From positions 8,032,875 through 8,096,874 of the forward strand of contig NC_135221.1 in assembly GCF_052324685.1 (NCBI RefSeq): 64,000 nucleotides of DNA, in the 5' to 3' direction. A model generated the notes under the pieces. That model did not search any database. It saw only the letters and a list, made by a program, of their open reading frames with translations, and was not told the origin of the DNA. Every line of letters starts with the position of its first letter. The first letter of the stretch is position 1. The DNA is from Brachyhypopomus gauderio (taxonomy: Eukaryota > Chordata > Actinopteri > Gymnotiformes > Hypopomidae). Shown in pieces: positions 24,454 to 37,688 of the stretch. Position numbers and translations under genes: made by a program.

Positions 24454-27400
24454 CTACTGTGCGTTAGGCCGGGTGAGCATGCACCTGTCTCCGCTCTGGA
24501 CGCCCATGGGAATGCAATAGTTCAGCTCGAGCCGGGCGATGTTTCCCAGCCGCAGCACTATGCCGGCGCCATACGACCAGCGGATGCACTCCGCCAGCCT
24601 GCTCAGGTGAGCCCTCGGCCCCTCCCCTGGAAAAGAACCGACAGCGGTGAAACTCCCGGTACAGAAACACTCAACGCTGCAACAGCAAACCTGTACTTCT
24701 CCAACATCAGTAGGGAGTGACAAAATGGAACGGCGGCCAACTGATGATACTGATGATACCGATACTGATGATGAAATAGACACAGCTGGTGGTGCAGTGT
24801 CGGGTGCGGAACCAGGACTCACCGTAGTTGAAGTTGCACAGGTTTCCGGCATTGAGGAAGAAGTGTGTCCTGAAGAGGTCCCCGAAGCCCCCTCGCCCAG
24901 GCCTGAAGGGCAGTGGAGTGTACAGGTGGAGCCCACCAGCCCAGTAAGCCTCACCACCCAGGTAGTCGCCTGCCATTGAGAGCAGCAGATCATACTCAGT
25001 TACTTCCCAGAACAACCACAACAGAACAACCGCAAAGACATTCGACGCTCTGCTGCACACTGACTACAGCAGTGTTCTGATTGGTTCTGGGTGTGTTATA
25101 ACTGTTTCTGGGTGTGTTGTAAATGGTTCTAGGCATGTTGTAACTATGAGTAGTACCCTTTTATCCCTTTCTGACAGGCAGAAGCAAATGTGCATACAAA
25201 TCGACTACAAGGTGTGAATTAATATGAAAGCAGAGCCTCTTTTCATATCTTAAAAAATGTTTCTTAAATTCAGAGTTTGTTGATTTCCCAAAGTGAACAG
25301 GCGCCATTTTTAAATTATGTGTGTCTGGTGTGAGTGTGATACCTTCACTCTGTGGTCCAATACTGTACATGCTGAACCCCCTCACACTGGTGGGGCCTCC
25401 GAGATAAAACCTGACATTCACATTTAAAACATGTCAGAACCATCCCTCACTGTACCACCAACACTTTTGCACATTAAAAAATGTTCAGATTTAGACCCAT
25501 TTTTTACTTAAATTTTTGAATTCCTAAGTTTATACAGGTTACAGCTGTGCTCACTGCAACACCGCAGAAGAGCCACAAACCTGTCAGCGATGGACGTGGG
25601 CTTGTCTCCAATGGGCAGTAACATACCCCCCCACAGTGAGGCCGACAAGACCTGCAGGTAAGGGAAAGGTTCAAAATTCCCTGCACTTATATACCCCCAA
25701 AAAATCTCTTATGACACTTTCTGGAGGGCGAGACGATTTGGACTGTGCTTTTGGCACTCACAGAGTCCCAGAAGAGGCGCCTGTTGAGCTGAATCTCAAA
25801 GTCCTCCTTCAGGAAGCTGGCATCTCCACCTGTATAGCCGGCCAGCTCCTGTGTGGCCACAAAAGATCGGTCAATATCAGCATTAGTGCTTCCTGTTTGG
25901 TTTATGAATCCAGAAGAAATGCACCTGGCCAAACTCACCTGATTGATCTTTAGTAAGGCACCTTTCTTTGGGAGGATCGCAGAGTTGCGTGTGTCAATAA
26001 CCATTGCATGCTGAAAAAGGTCAAATTCACTGGATTAATTTTAAGTACATGAAGATTATCTGCCCTGCATTATATGCAGTTGTCATAAACAATCTAACTG
26101 TGCATTCACTCAGAGTACAAGTAAGCCTTTCTTTCTGATAATTATGATCAGCAGGCATACCGAGAGGGAGGATTTAAGCGAGTGGCCGCTCTCCTCTCTG
26201 ACGGCGAAGGAGGCGGTACGCGCCAGACAGCTCAGTTCCCTCCACACGCCCTCCCACTTTACCGTGTGGTTTGTCTTCCAGATGGGGAACTGCCAATAAA
26301 AACACCAAAATATATAAATAGACTGCATCTCACTTTCAGCCACTAAGGTACAAAAATGCTAAAAATAATTTTGTGTATTTTCCTGTTTTTTGTGTATTAT
26401 AACAAATATGGAAAACCCCTTACACTGAGCTCAGTTGAGACCCCTCTATCAGTCTCCCTCAGAGAACTCCAAGGGAACTGCCCCGTGACTTTGTAGATGT
26501 TGATGGAGAAGCTGCAATAGCAAACCTGAGTATGAGTAGCAACCAGTGGAAGTTCATCCTTTGTTAAAGTTGTGAGGCAGTCATGGCAAGAGGAGAATAT
26601 GCAGATTACTGTAGGCTCTAATCCAAGGCCTAGTTAATGGCCAAACTGGGATTCAGTTAAGGTTAAAAGGCCAAAACAACTGAATCAGCAACAGTGAAGC
26701 ATAGTCTTAATGAAGAACATACTTGCGCTCAAAGTGACCGGCCTGAGGCTTGAAGAAGGAGAGGCCATAGGATGTTTCTTTTGTACCGTATGAGAACTGG
26801 AAGGTGAGCTTCTCGGCACGGCCAAAAACATTTGGCAGCTTCAAACCCAGCACCTTTCCATTGCAGAAGAAAAACCCACTTACAATTTACCACCTATAAA
26901 GAATAATTTTTTGACATTTCTCTCAGGGATCTACAGACAATTGAGAAAAGGAGGATAGAGGATATGGAAGAAACACTCTGCTGGACACTATACATTAACC
27001 ATTCCACTGCAGTGCATGCGTCTTTGACAGTGGGAATAAAGACTTAAGTGCTTCTTAACTCACCATGCTGCCTTCATTATTTCCCACCATAGTGTTGTAG
27101 CTTCCTGTTAGTCTCCTAAGCTCCTTCACCTCAAACGTCACGTCCAGCCCACTGGGCAGAGCGTCCTCTCCTGCAGAAGAGGTACGCAGCCTTTTCAGTT
27201 CATCTTCTGAATGGGTCTGACAAAAACTACTGCCTGTCACAATAACACACCTTCTGAAGTATCAATGACGACTTCCACTTGTCTGAAAATTCCCAGACGG
27301 AGAAGTCTCTGTCTGGCCTCATGGGATTTTTTCATCACCTATGGAATAAGAACAAATGCAGCTCTTACCTCACAGGCCATTATAGTACTGCTTTGATTAT

Positions 27401-28288
27401 TCCTTACGTCGACTACTCCAAATACAAATATGAATCACTTACATCAATCAGGTTCTTAGCCTGGAATACATCAGCAATTTCATATGTCAAGATGTCCTCC
27501 TTGGTCCTTCCAAGGCCATCTATATGTACACGTTGAACCACCACCTAAAGAATTACAGAGTGTTTTGAAAGCTTGGACCCTGAAACAGCCTGCAAGAAAC
27601 TGGTGCCGTTTTAGTAGAAAGTAAAGCACGTCTCACGTCTTTATTTTCAAGGACCTCCTGTTGGGGCTCCTGCTCTGGTTCGCCTAGATCCATGTCGTCT
27701 GCCTGCACCCCCAGTTCAGGCCCTTGCATCGGGAGAGGGTCTAAACTCTGAAGAGAAAAGTTATAGCAATTGGTACCAATAATGGTGACACGTGTAGCGT
27801 CGGTTTCCATAGGTAGTAAATGTAAACATTGGCCTGGTAAGTTTCTCCCGGTACAACGAGACTCAGTCAAGTATCGGTACCTCGCAAATCATCAAAAAAC
27901 ATCACTTCTGAAGATTTTAACTTTCATCTAGTCAAAATCAAGTTCACTGCGATTAGCTTTATATTAAAGACAAGCCACTTCATGATGAAAAGCTTACCCT
28001 GCTAGACAGCTAGCTAGCTAGCTAGTAGAATTTGTCATTACAATACAGTGCAAACTCTTACATTCATGTTCGGTACAGTATGGTCGGTCCTTCTCGTCAC
28101 ACTGACCGACAGCACACAAACATATCTACAGCATACTAGCTAGGGCAGTGCGTTCTGGTACCGATCCAGCTTGACCTGCCATTCACAGCTAAGAAAAGTT
28201 TGAGGTTGTCAGTGTTCAGAGGTCATTGCGTTGCTCCCTTCAGTAGGTGTGGAAAAACTACACTTACTCTGGCATGCACGGTCCCCAT
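24454..28288 (-). CDS. samm50: Sam50, second copy lacking the last exon
   Basis: Exons 1-14 are present: 28288-28268, 27747-27637, 27544-27443, 27338-27251, 27170-27064, 26853-26723, 26511-26424, 26289-26161, 26010-25939, 25848-25762, 25651-25581, 25410-25343, 24969-24823 and 24626-24485. All splice sites and frames are kept. Against copy 1 I see one amino-acid change (Leu to Phe in exon 13, in the CNLNYG stretch) and one silent change in exon 11. Exon 15, which encodes the end of the barrel, is absent: unit 2 begins 57 bp beyond exon 14, and the sequence further on is the 3' end of efcab6 copy 1. Without splicing, exon 14 reads on for a few codons to a stop at 24456-24454. The barrel would lack its last strand and beta-signal, so it is probably non-functional or altered unless another exon is used. 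Confidence 0.88.
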
Positions 28289-29429
28289 GTCCGAGAGCGT
28301 CTTTACATTCAAATGTGCCTACAAAAATACAATGACACTTAAATGTGTTGGGGTACAATTGTGCGGACTCTTGCTAACACATAACGTCGCTTACGAGGAG
28401 GCCGCCATGACACCTTTTAACCACGCCTCTTCGAGTTTAACGAAACAGTACGCAAATGAAACGTCACTACCCTGTATTTATGTCTTTTTTTTATTCGCAG
28501 AAGAAAACACATTCATAACATGATATCATTACCGTTAATATGATGTGCATAAAAATGCAGTAATTTAAAAAAGCCACGTTCAAATCAAAAAGGGAACCTA
28601 GGTAATATGTTTAAAAATCCATTTGGGAGTTATGTTTAAAAATGCATTTTCACAAATGTTTTACTTAATGTGTTACTAGTTTATGCACCTAAATATATGT
28701 TCAAATATAAAACTTTAATATTTAAATATAGTTATAAGCTACAATATCAAACAGATATGGCGTTCATATGATGATGTAATTTTAGGTACCTCACTAACGT
28801 GTTGGTTAAGTTAACCGCTCGTTTGAGGGCGGATTGTTACGTGCGTTCGAAATCTGCATCAACACACGTCAGGCGCTATTTCACGAGCATCTCCATGGCA
28901 GCGCAGAGCGTCCTTGCTAGATTACTGTTCATTTAGCTATCGTTAACTACCTAACTCCAGCCTTAACTATCTAACTACCTAATTCTAGCGTTAACTACCT
29001 AACTCTAGCTGTGAAGAAGTAGGTCCTGAGAATAATTTAACAAACTTCGGCGTCGTATTGAAGAATTGGGTAAGTGTATCAGGGTGATGGTTTCACCTAC
29101 AGATCTATTAATTATTCTTTGGAGAAATATGTTGTATGCCTTGCATTTTAGGGAACACTTGACCTTGAATTTGGCTCAAGCCAGCTAAAAGTAGTAAGCT
29201 GAATTAGCTAAATTAACTGACTGATGTATTTAAGTAACAAGGATTGAAGAACTGGTTAAGTTTATTAATTATTGGTTATAATCTTGATACCTACTCTCTT
29301 TAGCTCATTGACCTTGATAAAGAAAATATCTCTAGACAGTTTTATCTCTCTAAAACTATCCAAATATGAAATATACATGGTAATTGATTAATCTGATATA
29401 ACCATCAGGTGCCAGTGTGCTAAGCAGTG
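28289..29429. promoter_or_regulatory. Shared head-to-head promoter region, samm50/efcab6, copy 2
   Basis: Near-identical to 10743-11883, with the same short tandem repeat and the same non-coding efcab6 exon, so both copies could be transcribed from identical control sequence. Confidence 0.55.
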
Positions 29430-32015
29430 ATGCCCTCAGGGGTGCCTCTTGAGCTCGAGGACCTGAGGGTCACCTCACAAAGGCTCACCTCACGAGGGCT
29501 CACCTTCGCCCCCAGAGTCAGCAGTGTCTCTCGCACACCCAGCGGACACTTTCAGATGAAGAATGCCCTGAAATCTGATTTTGGTAAGAATGTGCCAGGG
29601 TAGAAGTTCAGCAGGACTATCTCAGCCTCCATGTCCAAAACACAGAGCAATACAGGTCAGGTACGCTTCTATATTGATCAAATGGACCTTTCTTTCTCCT
29701 GAGCAGCCTCCTCTGTGCAGTCAGTGGCAGATGAGAATCTAACTTTAGCAGACATTGAGAGCATGCTCTCACAGAAAGTGGAGGGCAGGCAGCATGACCT
29801 GAAGGCAGCTTTCAGAGCCTTCGACCAGGAGGACAGGGGCACTGTCACCAAAGGGGAGTTTCGCAGAGTCATTGAGAGCTTCCTTGTGCCACTCACACAA
29901 TCTCAGTTCAAAGCCCTTTTGGCAAAGGTAGGTTAAAAGTGCAAAACAAGTTAAAATGCAGGATCTATCTCCTAAGATTTATAGGGTAAAGTTTTAAGGT
30001 ACGGCTATAGGTCTATGTTTTAAAATGTGCGTCATATCATACATCACGTCATGCCCATCATGCATCTTAACCTCCTGCATATGCCATTTTTAACCATGCT
30101 CGTTGTATTAATGTTAGGTTCCAAAGAGAAGGAATGGAACTATACTCTATATGAAATTCCTACAACAATACTGCCCACTCTCCTCAACACTTAATAGGTA
30201 TTGTGGGTAATTACAACAATTTTCTCAAAGCCCTTTTTAATTGTATAAACATTCGATGCAACTTATCAGTGTCTCTTGTTGCAGAATTACATCAGTGAGT
30301 GCCATTTCTCAGAGCTGGGCATTTGAAAAGCTGCTGTGCCGTCTGAAGGAAAAGGTGCGTTGTGGTAACTTCACTTTATAACAAAGTATGTTTTATTGCA
30401 TTTTATAACAGTGTACCCATTTTATTTTGCTTCTAACAGATAGGAGGCAACTTAAAAACCATCACAAGGGCTTTTCGTCTGTTTGATTATAACCGTGATG
30501 GGCAGATCCAGCAGCATGAGTTGAAGAGGGTGCTGGAGAGTTACTGTTTTCCTATGAGCCAGCAGGAGTTTCACAGGTCCTGTGATCTAATCCAGTTATA
30601 TCCTATAAGAAAATGATATATTATGAATTTTAATCAAGGGACTCAATGTACTTGGTGATTGCAGGCTATGGTCACACTACAGCCCAAAGAACTCACACAC
30701 ACTGTCCTACAAGGAGTTTCTTGAAAGACTTGGTGCTGATTGTGAGAAATACCAGGACTCTCCAAAACTCGGTATTGTCTAAGCATTTGATGGGTAATAT
30801 AATGCCTGGTTTGAAGTTCCTGATTTCATAGACTGTTGTTTTTTTCTTTTGCCACCTTTCAAAGAGGCAAATATTCAGTAAATCATTTTGTTGAAAAGTT
30901 GTGTTGGAACAGAGGTTTACCCCTCCTTTTATAATGCTGCACTTTACAACACTGCTCTGTATTCACCTTTATTTGATGACTTTTGAAAACCTGTTCTAGA
31001 TTCGAATTTGGATGTAGTAAAGCAGTCTAGAGGAAGACCCAAAAGACGCCAAAGCAGGACAACAGCCTGGACATCTTCACCAGAGACTGGGGACACTTTG
31101 GATGAAATCCATGAAAAGTTTGTTAAAAAAGTAAGCAAATGGTATACATCATTACAATTACAGTCAAATATCTTAATAAGAGTTTAGACCCTGAATGTTC
31201 ATTCTATATTCTGTGCAATAGATGAGTGTGAACCACGCTTCTGTGGAGAAAGCCCTTCAAGCGTGTGACATTATAGGCAGTGGTGTCGTCTCCCGTGACG
31301 ACTTAAGGGCAGTTGTGAGCAATTATCTTTTTCCAATTGATGACAGCAATTTTCTTAGTCTTTTAAGCAGGTATGAGGTTGATCTTTGTTATAGTTTTAC
31401 TGATTTATGTTCTACATTGTGATTAAACTTGTTTCTGAAGTTTATAAGATTCGGCTATGTTTAATTTTGGTCTAATGTAGGTTTGGACTGAACTCTGTTG
31501 AATATGTGAACTGGAGGAAATTCATGAGTCTGTGTAGGGAAGAGGAGCAGATATTGCCTGCAGGGTGAGTTATAGTTTCAAAAAAAATATTTCAGTGTAA
31601 TTGAAAGTGTCTTTTATCTGAAATAAAATTATCTGAAATCCTGTCTAGAATATCTATAAATGAATGGACACTAAAATAACAGGCAGTTGTTTTCACATCT
31701 ATGGGATTCCCCTGTTTCTATTAGAAAAGACACCGGTGCTTCTACCCCTGATCTGACAAGTATTAAAGAAATTCTACCTAGACTACAGCAACACATATTT
31801 GAAGTGTATCCTCTTCTAAAGAAATCCTTCCTACTCTTTGACGAGGTTTGTTAAAGGTTTCTGAAGTTTCATTGTCTCTGTACAGGACCAGCTGTAAACT
31901 ACTGACATTCACCAAATCCTAATTTCTGGTTCTACCATCATTGTGATTTTTCTCATATTGCAAAACTAAGACAGACATAAAACTACAAAAGTATTGGGTA
32001 ATGGATACATGATTT

Positions 32016-32047
<32 letters not shown>

Positions 32048-35000
32048 GTTATTCCAGAAAAGAAGTGGACTGATCAGCAGGGGGGATATGAGAAGAATTC
32101 TGCAGGAACTGACTTTCAGCCTGACAGATGAGCAGTTCAGAGGGCTGATGGATCTGGTCCATGTACCTCCATCAGGAGGGATTCCCTACATGCCCTTCAT
32201 TGACTTTTTCCGCAAGAAGGAGCTTACAGAGGTGGTGTAAGATTTCACGAACATGTATATACTGTGCATACATAGTAACTTTAGTCTGACCTAATATATT
32301 CCAAGCAAAACAAGTAAAGTAAGTTGATGCCTTTCTCTTTTTACGAAGTGCTAATATACATTACCGTAGGTCACGATGAGCATGCATTAACTTAACTTGT
32401 ACATAAATTGCAGCGCCAGCAGCAAAGCAGCAAGGTCTCCGATCTGTCACGGACATTCACTCAGCCTTCCACTACCATAGCCACCTGCACTGCAGTATGT
32501 ACATTTCACATCATAGATAATCCATTAGAATTCTATTATTTTAACCTGGTTTTCTCCTTCAATTGCACATTGGCTATAAATTAATAATAACAATAATGAC
32601 ATGTAATTATATATTTACTTATCACATGACCTTATTCTTAACCAGTTTATTAACCATCATGTTACGACACTTAACTTCCTAAAATTATTATGACAAATTT
32701 CTTAATGATTTTGTTTTGAATGCAGGTCATGATAGCCATTCCGACTGTTTATCTCCGAAATGTTTGACTTGTATCATCAATAGCAGTTGCAGGATAGTGT
32801 TAGAACTGTATATGTAAAGACATCCACTGCATATGAAACACAAAGAAAACTCTCTTGTACTCCTCCAGCAGTTCTTAAGCATATAGTTGAGCAAGCATTT
32901 AATTGAAGTGTATTTAAGTTTATTAATTGCATATAAGGAACATTTATAAAGCCTAAGCCATTTTCTTGAATTTATAGGTGGAAGGGATTCCTAAGGCATC
33001 TCCTAAAACTTGCAATGAAGACCAAAAAAAAAAGTCAAGTTTTAAGTTCGGCAACTTCATGTCTGCTGAAGACTGCTTCAGTCAGCTTGAAAAAAGAATC
33101 AAAGAATGCCATGGGGTAGTGTTTTCCTGTGATTTATGTGAATAATTTAGTTAGTAATTTTGTCCTTCCACATTTAATATCGAAGTGTAAATAACCTTTT
33201 AAATATAGTTCTATAAATGTGTCATCTTATAGTATAATCGCTAACTGACCTTTTGACAGAAAGTGAAAAAAATCTCTTATTTTCTCTTAGAATGTTTTAA
33301 CAGCATTCCTTCTGATGGACACCAATAAAGATCGGCTGGTGAACTGGAAGGACTTCAGAGTTCTGTTTGACAGCATTCATTTCAACATGAAGGAAACTGA
33401 GTACCAGAAGCTGCTGGATATGATGGGCTTGAAGCCCAACTGCACTCTGAACTACCATGAGTTCTACAGCAAGGTAGTCTCTGCTGGCAGAACGAGAGCA
33501 CACCCGACCTCCAACATTAGGTGAGCCTAATCTTGGCCATTACTCACTATGGCAATGGCTGGAAATACTATACTTCTATCACAGGGAGGGGCCAGTGATG
33601 GTTCAATTCATGGTGTTTTGTTCCCAGAGCTGATCAGTGGTTTGACAGTGGATGTGAGCAGGTCCACGCTTACTTGGAGGCCCGTGCAGGCTCGCCCGAG
33701 CTCTCAAAGGTACCGCCTACTTTTCAACGTTCAGTGAAAGGCATAACCATTAAAGATAAACCATAGCAACCGTTCCTGTGATATTACTGGTTGATGAGTG
33801 GGAGATTTGTTGTGAAGGTAGCGCTCCCGTTTCTACAGACCTGTGGGGCTTAAGTAATGACTGGAAAGGGGAGAAAACAAGCTGCATGTGAATATGAATA
33901 TAAATGAGCAAATAATGAGTGGGTAACGGATGGGACCTGGGCAGGAGGAGGCGTGTGTGTGTGATTGTGGGCGTGTCCATCTTAGGCTTGGACACCATGA
34001 CACATTTGATTTTCACTGCATAGATTGTTTTGTTTTTCTCTATTATAAATTTTCATGTGTTTCGTGACAGGCTTTTGGCCCTCATGGTAAAGTTGGTGAA
34101 AACATTATCACAAAAAATGGTCTGAAGCATTTCCTTTACAAATGTGGCTTACACGTTGCTCCATATGAATTTGAGAAAACATGGGCAAGGTAAGGAATGC
34201 TAGCTCTTTAAATGTCTAGGTAATTGATATGCTTTTTGAAAACTTACAGTTTTGGACTGATCCCACATCCCTTGTATTTATTAGGTACGATGAGATTGGC
34301 AAAGGCTACATCACTTACACTGAGTTCCTGGACAAGATGAACGTCATGCCACAAGAGTTTACTCGGGCAAAGACTCCGGCAGCAGAAACCTTACACAGGA
34401 CCGCCTGCATCACCCCTCTCACAGAAACCACACTGCACAAGCTAAGGTGAGTAGCCTGTTGTAAAGAAAGCTCTGCTTAAGTCTCAGTTAATGCCAGTAA
34501 AATGAACTTGGGACTTGAGTTCAGTTTGATGTATTTCAGTGATGTTGATAAACGTCTTTCATCCTTATTGGCATGTACACCAGGTAGAATGAGAACTGTC
34601 TCTTTGTAGGGAGTGGTTGCAGCTCAACTGTGAGGATGTGAGCAAGGGCCTGGTGGCACTGGATAAGGGGAAAGATGGTCATGTGACACTCATGGACCTG
34701 CGGGCTCTGTTATGCAGAAACGGCTTCCAGATAGATGGGCACCAGTTATTGCGTCTGCTTAATAGGTATTTTGAACACAAAAAAAAAACACAAATTAGTA
34801 CTGCGTTAATACAATGGAATGTTTGAGACTTTTCAGGTCACACAAGTTCAGTCTATGGATATCTTGGAGTAGTTTTTGAGTTGAACAAGATGTTAGTAGT
34901 GGAATCTGAGCTCTGTCTCTTTGTCTTCTTTCTGTTGACTCCCTGCTGTCTTCTCCTGTAGTCTTGGGATTGACATTTCTCACAACAAGCTGCTTTACCT

Positions 35001-37688
35001 TCATTTTCTGAAGCGTATTTCTGGCACCGTAGTTGATGGCAGGTCTGTCGTAGCATCTCCAGTTAACCCATCCTTGGGGACCCAGGTACCAGGAGAGAGT
35101 GCAAAAGCTCTCAGCCCCGAGAGAGCCTTACAGAGTCTGCTCCCCACCTCCTCAGATACTGTTTCCAAGGTATGGATGGTACTAGCTAACATGTGAATGC
35201 ACAATTGTGATTATAAAAATAAAACAATGCAAGTTAAAATCACATTCATGATGTTTTGTTGATCCAGGCATTTGCAGCATTCGATAAGACTGGAAATGGC
35301 AAAATAGCGCAGTGTGATTTCCGGCGGGTGCTGGACCACCTCTGTGTCAGAGTCTCTGATGTGCAGTACAGAAAGCTGCTATCTAAGCTGTCAGTCAGAG
35401 ATGGAGAGGCGGACATGGTGGACTGGAAGAAGTTTCTGCAAACATTTGACCTTTGCAAAAAAGAGGTGAAAATGTTAGAAGTATTACATAAAAACTGAAT
35501 GACTGTGTTACTTCTACTAGTACAGCTATTACTCTGTGATACTACTATGTCAGTTTCTAGCCATAGAGCATACATGGTGTCGGATTTTTGCTGTATTAAT
35601 TTAGGGTTTGTTTTTTGGGCTGTGTTTTTTTTTTACAGACATCTGAAGAATGGGCTGAGAAGGTTCAAAAGGCACGTTTCCCTAACCAGGCCTGTCCTCT
35701 GCCAATCGGTGATATTCTACTGCGGATCCAGGAAGTAGTCTCTGCCCGTCTTTGCATCATCACCAAAGAGATGGTGGACCTAGATTATGCCAGAAACAAT
35801 GAAATCTCAAAAGAGGACTTCAGGAACGTTTGTGACCACCACTTTCTAAGACTCACTGATGACCAGGTAAGCCCTAACATTAACTCCAAATTGAATTAAC
35901 ATTAAGTCCAAATTTCAAAGAATAACCTAACAAACATCTCTTCACTGCCTGGAACATCATAACCCACAGCATATGTGATCTTTTCAGTTTGAGAAACTAT
36001 GGAAAATACTGCCAGTCAATGTCTTCGACAACCTGGATTACCGGGAGTTCCTAAAGAAGTTCAGCAGAAAATCAGCAGGAGGATCATCTTCTCCAGATTT
36101 GGCAGATCGATTGGAGAACTCAACGAATGTTACTCCACGGCACCTCAAAACTGCATACTGCACCCCTGAACAATGCAAGGTATCATTACAAGTGTGTGAC
36201 CAGTCAGGCAGCCTTCTCCAGCCTTCACATCTGCATAGCACTGGGTATCAGTAGCATATCTATAATTGCACGTCTTTGAAATTGTCTCATTACAGCGTAA
36301 ATGCAAGTCTTAAATAAAACAATTATCCATGACCCATGACGGTTTTGTTGTGTCTTACCACCACCTACCTCCTGATCCAAACCACTGCTCTGGAAGCAGC
36401 CCAGATGTCCCTCCATGGTGTGTGGAGGGTCTGAGGTGACCCTCTTGCAGGAACGCGAGGCCATGGAGAGGAGACTGCGCTTTCAGGTTCTTGCCTGCTG
36501 GAAGGAGATTCAGAGGAAGTGCAGAGAGGCAGACAAAGAAAGGACCGGGCAACTCAGCACAGACGTCTTCTTAGGTAGACAACATGTTTTTTGGTTTCTG
36601 TGATTAAACCATCTTGTTTCGAATTAAGAGTCAATAAAATGAAATCCCACTCCAGCCCATTTTAAACATCATAACATATCATATCATAAGAGTCATATGT
36701 ATGATTCCCACAGGCATACTGAAGGATCTACGGATTAACCTGTCTGAGTCTCAGTTTGAGCATGTGTTGAAGAATCTTAACATCACAAGCAAGGGACGAA
36801 CCTCCTACCTAGAATTCCTGCAGCACTTTGTGTTGATGCTCAGACCTCAGACCAGTACCGGCACCAACAAGCTGAAGCTCCACATACCCAGAACACTGGT
36901 GCGACTTCTGCACAACATGCTGTACTGTTACCAGTTATCACATAGTTTCACATTACTGTATTTACTGTCCTTCCATACATTAGTACAGCTGCTGTATAGT
37001 TTTAAAATGTATTACAAAACTTTCTGTTCTGGATTACAAGAGACAGTATTGCAGAATCTACAAAGTTTACAGTAGAGGATAATAATCTTTTAAAAATAAG
37101 CATTTGTATTTTCACTACATTACCCAGCATGCTGTATACCTCTTTCTTTCTTCCAAAGATGAGTGCTGGGCACCTAAGCAAGGAGTGCATGGATGCCTTG
37201 GTCAGGATGTGCGCTCCTGTGCAGCTCCACCGGAGGTCTTTGAGGACAGCATTTAGCTCTCTTGACAAAAAGCGCTTAGGGATGATTTCTCTTCAGAACT
37301 TTAACAAGGTAAATTATAATTCCCCCTTTTAAGTTAATTCAGTCGCCTTCATGTAAGATTCAACAAGTGATAGTACTTCTAACTATATTATATAACTATA
37401 CCTTATTACTATAGATTATAGTGTGATCAGGACATTTGACACTTGCTTTGATTAACTCGAGTTCTAATGTCTCTAGGACATTTGTAAAGTGAGTTAAGAA
37501 TTTTAATTTAGTCAGTGATCAAGAACTAATAAAATTATTAAATTGTACATTTATCATCTCAACAGGTTTTGAAACAGCACAACATAAATCTCTCAGAGGA
37601 AGACTTTTTTCATTTTACATCTTTTTTTGATAAGAACGTCTCAGGAAAAATCTCATACAGGGATTTTCTACAAATATTTCAGTGCTGA
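29430..37688 (+). CDS. efcab6: EF-hand calcium-binding domain-containing protein 6, copy 2
   Basis: Complete second copy. Exons: 29430-29583, 29707-29927, 30118-30197, 30285-30354, 30440-30576, 30665-30771, 31000-31130, 31222-31370, 31481-31564, 31725-31845, 32058-32231, 32414-32494, 32978-33115, 33291-33520, 33628-33709, 34071-34189, 34285-34446, 34610-34765, 34962-35169, 35268-35465, 35639-35866, 35988-36179, 36451-36574 (or from 36400), 36714-36898, 37159-37308 and 37566-37688. Every frame and splice site is open. Differences from copy 1 that I could see: Glu to Asp in the SNYLFPI exon, Glu to Ala at the end of exon 12, Thr to Met and Ala to Thr in exon 14, Arg to Leu and Cys to Phe in exon 24, and Ser to Ala in exon 25; silent changes in exons 20 and 26. 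The penultimate intron region is the empty site for the retroelement of copy 1. AATAAA follows the stop near 37753. Confidence 0.92.
32018..32047. repeat. (TG)n microsatellite, copy 2
   Basis: Same locus as 14472-14492 in copy 1, 8 bp longer. Confidence 0.9.
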
